DNA from: Owenia fusiformis
Taxonomy: Eukaryota > Annelida > Polychaeta > Sabellida > Oweniidae
NCBI GenBank assembly: GCA_903813345.2
Contig: CAIIXF020000005.1
Location: forward strand, 2,482,001-2,542,000
Reading direction: 5' to 3'
DNA length: 60,000 bases
In this document: one piece after another, positions 31,535 through 42,000 of the stretch
How positions within the stretch are numbered: the first letter of the stretch is position 1
Layout: each line of letters begins with the position of its first letter
Program-made: the position numbers and the translations under genes
Notes under the pieces: generated by a model
What the model saw: the letters and a program-made list of their open reading frames with translations, nothing else
Told to the model about the DNA's origin: nothing
Database searches by the model: none

Positions 31535-33068
31535 GTGAGGTAACAATGGCAACCATGAATGGTGGCCCGAAGTCACAGTTCCGAGAGAATGATATTCGTG
31601 TCAGTGTAAACCTAGTAGATGCTTCACGGAAACAATTACAATTCCTGCGTGAAGTTGATCATTTAGGATTCTTATATGGTGGACCCATTGTCATAAACGC
31701 TATACGTCGCTATGAACAATTTTGGCTCCCTCTGATGGCAGAAAATTCAAGTCAAGTGTTGGAATTATCAGCGCCTATAGATATACAGTGGGTGTGGCAT
31801 GTCCATATGCTAGCTCCTTATTATTATGAGAAAGACTGCACCACTCTGGTTGGCAAGGTTATCGACCATAGGGTCATGTGGGACAAAGATCGCAAAATAG
31901 GTATGGATGCTGCGCGGAGATTATGGGTTGAGAAATATCCCACTGAACCATTTGAAGTAGGCCTAGTGTTAGACAGTCACAGCAAACGCAGTATGGGTAA
32001 TGGAGATGTACGTCATGAGGATAAACCATTGCCCAATGGGGGCTGTATATATGAATCTAAGATTTCATATAAGTTAAAGGACGCTATACAACGTCAGTCA
32101 CTTTTCTACTACCAGGTATCTCTGCCACACTATTTTGATAAAAGATTCTTGGAGACGGCGCAACTGCGTTACAAGAAATACCTATTCCTGAAGCGCTGTA
32201 ATCCTGATCTTTTTCTGGTGCCATGTTACGACTTTGATTTAATCTGGCACTCCCACCAGTTGCACCCTCTATTGTACAAAACGGACACTACATCAATTCT
32301 TGGAAAAATGTTCAATCATGATGACTCCGTAAATGATCGCTCTAAAGAATCCAAGCTCATTGCGTCAGATATCCAAACCCGTGAATTGTGGAAAAAAACA
32401 TTTGATGAAGATTTTGCATTATGTGGTGCTATGTATCGTGGTAATCCACCACGGGGAAAGCTTCACACCGTCTCCAACGATGCACTTTACAAAATGTCCA
32501 CTAAAATCGCTGATGTTCTTATAACAAGTGTTGGAGTTTTAAACATGGAGGAGGACGAGTCAAACTTCTCATTGAAAGTTGGATCCAGGCAAACCCACAA
32601 TGGACATAGCACATATAGTGGACAGCCTATACTTAAGCTGAAAGGTCCAGCCAGGCAATGGCAGAATGATAAGGGACTCATAAAATTCTCATTCGACACT
32701 GGTAGACAATCCTCTCTCATATTTGAGCTGAGCAGGAAAAAGGGTTTGGGTTGCTTTTCATCCCAGCAGTTTGTTGGTTCCCACTTATACCCCTTTGTAT
32801 CAGAGGTAGAGAGCACGCCTAATGGAGGCCAGGAACTAATGAGGACTCTACCATTACATAATGGCGATACAAAGCAACCCTTGGAGGTTTCAGTTCCTTT
32901 TAAGGCCAGCATCACTCAGCCAATCAGAGGACCGTGCATCTTTAATTTGAATATGGGCAGTTTTGAGACTGCGACTATTCCGGAGAATATCGAGAGCATG
33001 TGGGGCCCAGTACCATTGCAACGGTTACCAGAAGGCATGGAGAATACGTGTATAGTAGCATCCCATCA
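31535..33068 (+). CDS. GRDP exon with start codon (UTR 11 nt, then residues 1-508)
   Basis: The acceptor is TTTGGTTTGATTCCAG and the donor is TCA/GTAAGT. The exon encodes the whole DUF1399 region, then KLHTVSNDALYKMSTKIADV and a beta-rich part ending ENTCIVASHQ. The open frame runs 4 codons past nothing more than the donor, so the in-frame TAA there is intronic. Codon 508 is split after two bases, which matches the next exon. Confidence 0.9.
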
Positions 33069-36000
33069 GTAAGTAATGAAACCATTTCTTCATTTATTTT
33101 TTCATATTCCAGAAAGTTAATCTTCTTTATTTTACTTTATAACACATGGTAATAATATATGTTATTTTCTTGAAATAATTATCAACATCTGTAACTTGTA
33201 ATTAAATTTTAGGTTCTTGATTAAACACAGCTGTGACATCTGGCTAACTTGTGCAACTGTACTTGGACTGTTTGCTAAATTTATATCAACACAGAAAACA
33301 TCTTATAGAAAACATTTTCTGCATCTTGTCAAATGTGGCAATTGGGGAGGATGAATAATAGATTGGATAGCCAGATACGAGCTGCAGTTCAGATTGAATT
33401 TCCTCAAATTATCCAATAGAGATTGGCATGTTTACAAAATAATACACAATTTTCATCTAAATGACTACTAAACAATATTATATGCAAATGCCTGAGGTGT
33501 TCATCAATAAGTCGCATATCAGTGTGCCTCATGGTATAACGTAACATTTATGCATATATATAGAAAAGCGCTGTTTTCATTGTTTCCCATTTTATGCATT
33601 ATCATATATACAAAACAAAAATATATTTTTTAGAATTTTATTTTCAGACATAACATATTGAGAGCTTTGATAACTCAAGGCTAAATATTCAACATCATAT
33701 TTTGATTGTAAATGATGTTTGTTATTTTATAGAGTTTCCTGTCTATAGCATAAGAGAAATTTAAGAACATTGCCCCAGTCATCAATTACCCTTTGCATTC
33801 GTTCGACTTCACTTCTTAAAAGAGAGCTTCGTCTTCGTAGTTGAACTAGACTCTGCACGCAGGGTAGTCATCAATAAAATCCCTTAGTAGATGATTTGCA
33901 GTTATAACACAGAGAATTCTCATGATGGTGATTCAGTAATCGTAAAATGTCTACATTTAATTATAGATTGCTCGTAGTTAAGTTACAATAATATTTTATT
34001 ATCTTTTGAGTGACTTAGTATTGATCACACGATTTATTAAAAGGCAAATACTGTAGCAGAGCAATTTATTTTTACCAGCAAAAGTCAAGAGATTTTATGG
34101 ATGATTATAGGCTGTTTTCCATTCACTTTTCATATAGCAATTAGCTTTATCACACAAAAATGATAATGCATCTAATTCCTATATTTTCAATCAATATCTA
34201 AGCTGGATTATTCATTATATTCAATGTTTTTTACAGCGAACTTCATTCTTGTAGAAATGACATTAAGCATTTTTATACTTTAATTCTCTTTGAATTCTGG
34301 TACATAAATATTTAAAATCTTAGACTGAATGGTTGAAATAATATAACTTTTAATTGCTTAAAATAATGTGTTTTATGATGTTAAGTGATATATTTGATGA
34401 TCTGAACTTTTGTTTCTAAAATGGCGGGAAATTCAAATATTTGAAAATGATAAGATGAACAACTTTATTTTGAAAAGTCAACTCAATGTTTTAGAAAACA
34501 CATCGGACACTTCTTTTGTTCTTGGTATAATACATGTATGTTCGGTTTGGTTGATTTTAAAAAAGTATCTTGTTAATGAAATTAAAGGTTTATTTTAGTT
34601 TTTATCTATTTTTTTTGCTTTAATCTTTTGAATACTTTTTCTTAAATCAACCAAAATTTCCTTTGTACTTTACTACTATAATATTGGGAAGTCTAAGAAA
34701 ATGGTGTATATGCTATTTTGTTCAAACAAGCTTCAGAAAGATATTTTATTTAATTCCCAAGAAATGGTATAAAGGAACAAAAAACAATTGCACTAAAAAA
34801 AAATGTTTACAAAAACAGTTATATAAAATATATATAAATTATTTTCGCATTAAATTGTTGTCAATCAGTCATCATTATATAAAGGACCGTGTTTTTTACA
34901 GAATGTTTTCAATAATTGGTTTAAGAGAAAAACATTGTTGAATTCAGTTCTCCATATCGATACCAATCCTTTATGCAGAGAAAATCTATTGAATGCCCAT
35001 GCATATACATGTCAATACATCGTTTTGTACAATTATAAAACAGCCATAATTTCTTGGAAATTGACCAAGAGATGAAGAATCATATAACTTATTGAATGAT
35101 CAATATTGTGTCATTACAGTATTGTGTAGTTTGTTTTCATAGGCAATTGTTTGAACCGATGAAAGCCATTCAATGTTCTCTTAAGGAAATTGGATATGGG
35201 TCAAAATCCATGAAATGGTGTGAATAATTGCCAATAGAGACTTTAGTATGAACCAACGGAATAATCAGGGGCTACCTAATTGCAGATCGACTAGCTTTCC
35301 TTTAGAATTGTTCATATATTGATAGAGCGTACAGGTTATAATCAACATTATATAATAGCAGCCTGTAGATTGGTCTCAATTTGCTTGTCAGCTCATGACG
35401 TTAAAAGCGCAAGTAGATTCACGGATCAGACATTTTTAATATCAGGCAAGTTATTTGAGGTTATTTGATGTAGGGGCTGCTTTAACATGGCTTTATTGAA
35501 TTATCAGCTCTGAGATAAATCTTCGTTGCGGCAATCTTTTACACTTGAGTATTATCCGTACAATACCAGACTTAATTTTAGTTCACCGGGAGTCACATTT
35601 ACTTCTCTGATCTCCAGTTAATAATCATCAAAAGACATGTTGCTATGGTTACATGTATAGGCTGTCGTGGCCTTCAAAACGAATATGATATAATCTCATT
35701 ATGAATATTAATGGCATACTTTAACGAAGCTATGATTTTTATAATCATGAAAGACAGTGGGATGCCTTTCAATTATTAGAGATTGTTATTGTTTTAAGTT
35801 CACTTTTATTTCAACATTTTCCACTGATGGAATAAAGCTAATCTGTATTGAACTGATTGTTCAAGCTCTAGCGACTAATCTATATTTATTGATAATATTT
35901 GCCCTTCCTTTGATCTTAACTACTATTAGAACGCAGGCTTTTATTGTACACAGGCTTTTATTAGGAAACTTTGTTGTATTTTCTCTTAAAATATCAAAGA

Positions 36001-39000
36001 CAAGATGATAATAAAGCCGGAAAGAATGAAAGATTTCCTGTTAAAGAACAATAAGCATGAATGTAGCAGTTTTTGAAGATGGCAAGATCAAAGGGAAAGC
36101 GTCTCCTGGAATGATAAATTGGTAGATAAGTGAGAATTATTCTACCATGGAGACAGTAAAAGTGGAAGGCAGTATTTTGCATATATATCTTACAGAAATG
36201 GCACTCAGAATGGTACAATACATCATTGTAGCATATATAAGGGTTATGCACTGGGAGGTTTTGGATACAGGGAATATCCCGAGGGATATACAATAGATGT
36301 ATTGTATATCCCAAGGGATATTCCATGTATCCAAACCGACAGTGCATAACTGGTGTATCTCATACTTGTGGGTGGGTTTAGGGTAGATATAACCTTTTCC
36401 ACCTTTTTCAAATGACAAGATATTTATATTTAAGATTTTCGTAATATTCTTTTTGTTCAATACAATGAAATTGGAACATTTAAACTTAAAAAAATTAAAT
36501 TTTTAAATTAAAACTTTTGATATTTAAACTTTTGAAAAATTCCTGGGAGCGGGATGGATATATTATATCTGCCCGCATTTGGCCTGGAGCGGGACATATA
36601 CAATATATCCTGCCCGCTCCTCAGATACGATATATATTCCCGGGTGATATCTACCCCAAACCCACTCAAGTATGAGATACACAGTATTATTCCTCAGAAA
36701 TTCTCAGATAACAAAACAGCCTCCTAAATTGATCAATTGTACCCAAATTGTGCCATACAGATCACAGAAGCTTATTGTACTTAATGCAATTTGTACCTAA
36801 TGCAATTGCAATTGTGCCTAATGCAATATTATGTCTAACAATATTGTAACTTGTAACAAAATTGTATCATACATACAGTATTGTACCAAATATAATATTG
36901 CACCCAACACATTATTATACCTCATAAAATTTTGTATGTATCATCAAGAAATGTACACATAAGAAAATGTACAAGTATTATACCAAGTTGTACGATACAG
37001 TAACTGAAATATGCCATTGAAATGATGCCAGGCAGATTTGTGAATAAGATGATGCCTTTGGGAGAAATCATTGCAATAACCATGGTGATGAATCGTACCA
37101 GGGATACAGTCGACACTTTGATGTATGATCCAATGGCCGCTGGAGAATCATACAGTTATCATTTTTAGCATGCAAATTTAAACTTAATTGTATTGCTTGT
37201 AATATCCATGGTAACCGTTCCTGTTTTCCATTGCTTGTTTGACTCCTTTGTCTTTCTAACTCATTATTAGGTAATTTCTCAGTTACAGAATATTTTAATC
37301 ACATAATGATTAGCATATGATATGATATGATATGCATGATATGAAGAACAACAAATACATGAAGCACACATACACAGTGCACATACAGGGTGGTGAAAAA
37401 GTGGAAACCCTGCATTTTCTTATATATCTTTGTCACTTTAAGGGATTACTCCCTGATATTTCACACACTTGTACATCATTCAATTTCCTACCACCCTACC
37501 ATATTTCATAACCATCAGACTGATAGTCACAATTTTACAGCACTTTGAATAACATGCTTCAGATTTGACCATTATCGCGCTGTAGGCAAAACAGCACAGT
37601 TGTCAATGAGCCGAATGCATTCCTCAGCAGGTATGGCCTGAATGAAACAGATGATCTCACTTTTGAGGTTCACAATTGTCCTGAGGTCATTCTCATATAC
37701 TCTATCTCTGCCATATCCCCACAGGTAGGGACATTTTAGATGATGAGTACAGGTTTCCCTACAATGCAATAGTGACCACTGGTCATGTTCTTTAAAGTAC
37801 TGTAACATTGTGACTATCGATCTGATGGTCGTGAAATAAGGTAGACTGGTAGCAAATTGAATGATGTACAAAAGTGTAAAATACCAGGGAGTTATTTTTT
37901 AAAATGACAAAGATATGAGGAAAATGGTAATAGGGTTTCCATTTTTTTGACCACCCTGTACATAATAACATCTTTACTGATTACATACCACTTGATAGCT
38001 AAAACATACACCCTTCTTCATTCAACAATTTCCTTTTATGAAGTTCTTAACATGTAAAAAGCAATGATCATCTCAATTCCCCAATAGTTTGACATGTTTC
38101 ATCATCATAATAAATCAATTGAAGGAAAATAAAAGGAATGTCAGATATAGAGAGTGGTGGTATAATTTTAACATCGCTCAAATCTTATTTCTACAAATCG
38201 ATGCCATTCCATTATTTGGGAATTTATTCCACCAGTTGACTTCTAGGGAAGCAATTTCTGATTGAAGAGATGCGAGATTCCCGTGAGTGGATCTGGCCAT
38301 TAATACAGACTTCAATTGAATTGATTAATTGATTACTGGGTTAATCTGTCATTTCCGTGTTGGAATTTCAACCAGAAACCCAACAGTGCGACAGTATAGA
38401 GAAGGCCTGAAGGAGTTAGATGGTGTTTTATGGTTTCATTGAAATAGGTGTAAGGTTTGTTTTGATGTCGATGAATCTCATATAGTCATTTGTCAAGCTT
38501 CTCAACCATAGGTTACTAAACCATACATTGTGCTCAACCAGGTAGTCAAAAATATATCATTATACAACCATATGTTACTCAACCATACAATACACAATCA
38601 GACATTTTTCAACCATGGGCTGCTCACCTAGACATTACAATACAACCATATGTTACTCAACCATACAATACACATTCAGACATTTTTCAACCATGGGCTG
38701 CTCACCTAGACATTACAATACAACCATATGTTACTCAACCATACAATACACAATCAGACATTTTTCAACCAAGGGTTGCTCACCTAGACATTACAATATA
38801 ACCATAGGTTACTCAATTATACATTTTCATTCAATTGTACACTATTCAGCCATAGGTTACATTACTCAAACATGCATCATATTATACGTAAACATATATC
38901 TCTATTCATTCATGATTTAGCCAACCATACAATTACTCAATCATAAGTTACTCAACCATACATAATCACTCAATTATAGATCACTGAACCATACATAATT

Positions 39001-42000
39001 GCTTAACAATAGGTTACTCAACCATTCATCATCACTCAATCATAAGTTAGTCAACCATACATCATTACTCAACAATAGGTTACTCAACCATACATAATTG
39101 CTTAACAATAGGTTACTCAACCATACATCATGACTCGACCATACATTATTGATGTGTAATGATAGGTTACTCAACCATACATCATTACTTGGCCACACAT
39201 CATTACTCAACCATAAGTTAGTAAAAAAACATATGAATAATCAAGGGTCACTCAACCATACATCATTACTCAACCATAAGTTAGTCCAAAGGGTCACTCA
39301 ACCATACATCATTACTTAACCATAGTTTACTGAACCATGTAGTACTCAAGGGCATACTTGCTATGTTTCAGACTCCTCAACCATGTAGTACTCAAGGGCA
39401 TACTTGCTATGTTTTAGACTCCTCAACCATGTAGTACTCAAGGGCATACTTGCTATGTTTCAGGCTCCTCAACCATGTAGTACTCAAGGACATACTTGTT
39501 ATGTTTCAGGCTCCTCAACCATGTAATACTCAAGGGCATACTTGCTATGTTTCAGGTTACTCAACCATGTAGTACTCAAAGGCATACTTGCTATGTTTCA
39601 GGCTCCTCAACCATGTAGTACTCAAGGGCATACTTGCTATGTTTCAGGTTACTCAACCATGTAGTACTCAAGGCAGGGCTGTCAACTTGGGACCACCTAA
39701 TATGAGTGACTTACAAATGTTGGACACCTAAGTCCAAATCTGAACACTTTTGTCCAAATTTTGAACACCTTTGGCCAACTTTTAAACACCTTTGGCCAAA
39801 GTTTGAGCACCTTTGCCAAACTTTGATCACCTCAAATTTTTTACCGTATCGTAAACATATTTTGAAAAATTTTCTACAGAAATATTTTTGCTTGACAATT
39901 ACCAGGTAAAATGCGTATTTGTGTGACATTTTCTGTCACGCAAAAAAAACTGGTGTGACTTCAAATTCTTAGCAAATGCGTGACAAATACGCAAATTGCG
40001 GGACAGTTGACAGGCCTGTCAAGGACATACTTGCTATGTTTCAGGTTACTCAACCATGTAGTACTCAAGGGCATACTTGCTATGTTTCAGGCTCCTCAAC
40101 CATGTAGTACTCAAGGACATACTTGCTATGTTTCAGGCTCCTCAACCATGTAGTACTCAAGGGCATACTTGCTATGTTTCAGGCTCCTCAACCATGTAGT
40201 ACTCAAGGGCATACTTGCTATGTTTCAGGCTCCTCAACCATGCAGTACTCAAGGGCATACTTGTTATGTTTCAGGCTCCTCAACCATGTAGTACTCAAGG
40301 GCATACTTGCTATGTTTCAGGCTCCTCAACCATGTAGTACTCAAGGGCATACTTGCTATGTTTCAGGCTCCTCAACCATGTAGTACTCAAGGGCATACTT
40401 GCTATGTTTCAGGCTCCTCAACCATGCAGTACTCAAGGGCATACTTGTTATGTTTCAGGCTCCTCAACCATGTAGTACTCAAGGGCATACTTGCTATGTT
40501 TCAGGCTCCTCAACCATGTAGTACTCAAGGCCATACTTGCTATGTTTCAGGCTCCTCAACAATGTAGTACTCAAGGGCATACTTGCTATGTTTCAGGTTA
40601 CTCAACCATGCCCATGAGCTCCAGTTCACATGTCGCATCATCCACTCAATCCCTCTGATGATGTCATCAGTTCAGGTCTACCACAGAGACAAGATGGTGG
40701 CTGTGTCTCATCTTATCAGCACTGACCAAATACCACTCTCTGCACAGGTACGTGTTTGGATCTTTGTTCATTGATCTAGATAGATATGTTTCAATACTCA
40801 ACACTTTACTCCTCAGATATTCTCAAAATAAACACTTAATGAGTCAACATAGTAGCAATAGTAATTGACTCTTGATCTGTGATTAGTACTGATAAATGTC
40901 TGAATTTGATGAGTGTGGTTTTCCATTCTTGATATAGGTAAATATTTTAGCTTGACTCTTCACTGCTCTCTGATTGGTTGATACATACCTCACTTTACCT
41001 CATACCTCACACTACCTCATACCTCACACTACCTCATACCTCACACTACCTCATACCTCACACTACCTCATACCTCACACTACATCATACCTCACACTAC
41101 CTCATACCTCACACTACCTCATACCTCACACTACCTCATACCTCACACTACCTCATACCTCACACTACATCATAACTCACACTACCTCATACCTTACACT
41201 ACCTTATTCCTTACACTTTGTCATACCTCGCTAGCTCATACCACACTATACCTCATACCTCAATTTACCTCATACCTAAGTATACCTCATACCTCACACT
41301 ACCTCATACCTCACTTTTCCTCACACTACCTCATACCTCACTTTACCTCATACCTCTCTTCATCATTTTACTTCATTGCTTTATTCTATCACATGCTACC
41401 TCATTCTACATAGCAAACAGAGCCAAACAAAAGTATTTTTGTAATATTATCTAATTAACATTATCTAACTTACACATATAGGTGAAAACACCTGAAGCAT
41501 GTTTGACAATAGAGCCTTCTGTAGGAGAGAGGGCGCTACTGATCAAGGATAATCTTGGAGACTGGGGGGTAGCAGTCGGCAAGTGGGAAGGTGTCCGTCG
41601 CGGTGTCCCAGGTAAAGCAGGTAAAGAGAATGTAATCGTCTCTTTATTTGTATTCTATTTTCTCTTTATTTAGTATTCTAATGCATCTGAGCATGGCCTT
41701 GACCTATCACCCATCTATTGTATGCATTGGGTGAAAGGTGAACGTGAATATGCTGTAGTTGATATATAGACTATGAACAATATAGTTCTGTAATAGATTT
41801 GCTCAATTGTCGTATAATTGTTAAATTGTTCAAGTGTGATGTCAAGCTCAACTTATTTTTGTTGTTAGCTGTATTTCAAATATAAATGTGTGAGCTGTAT
41901 TTCAAATATAAATGTGCTAGCTGTATTTCAAGCAATATTGTGTGCAATGTTTAAGCATGTAAAAGTCAATGTTTTTCATCTTTCAGATGAATGTTCATTA

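Larger units (their letters stand above)
33069..38499 (+). other. GRDP intron 1, main part
   Basis: It is AT-rich with no further coding exon in phase. It contains the MITE at 33787, a palindrome cassette at 36232-36690 and a mariner remnant at 37386. A degenerate AATTGTACCTAATGCAAT-type repeat spans about 36720-36990. Confidence 0.55.

Noticed and set aside
32487-32915. 142-codon - strand frame
   Set aside because: Antisense shadow of GRDP exon 1, without domain or splice support.
34410-34941. Two AT-rich + strand frames in GRDP intron 1
   Set aside because: Lys/Ile/Tyr-rich composition is what AT-rich noncoding DNA gives; no motif.
40123-40567. Open frames of 86 codons over the 46-bp array
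   Set aside because: They are produced by three-unit (138-bp) periodicity; the array lies in an intron directly before an exon.
40974-41234. Open frame with HTSHYLIPHTTS repeats
   Set aside because: A by-product of the 17-bp intron minisatellite.
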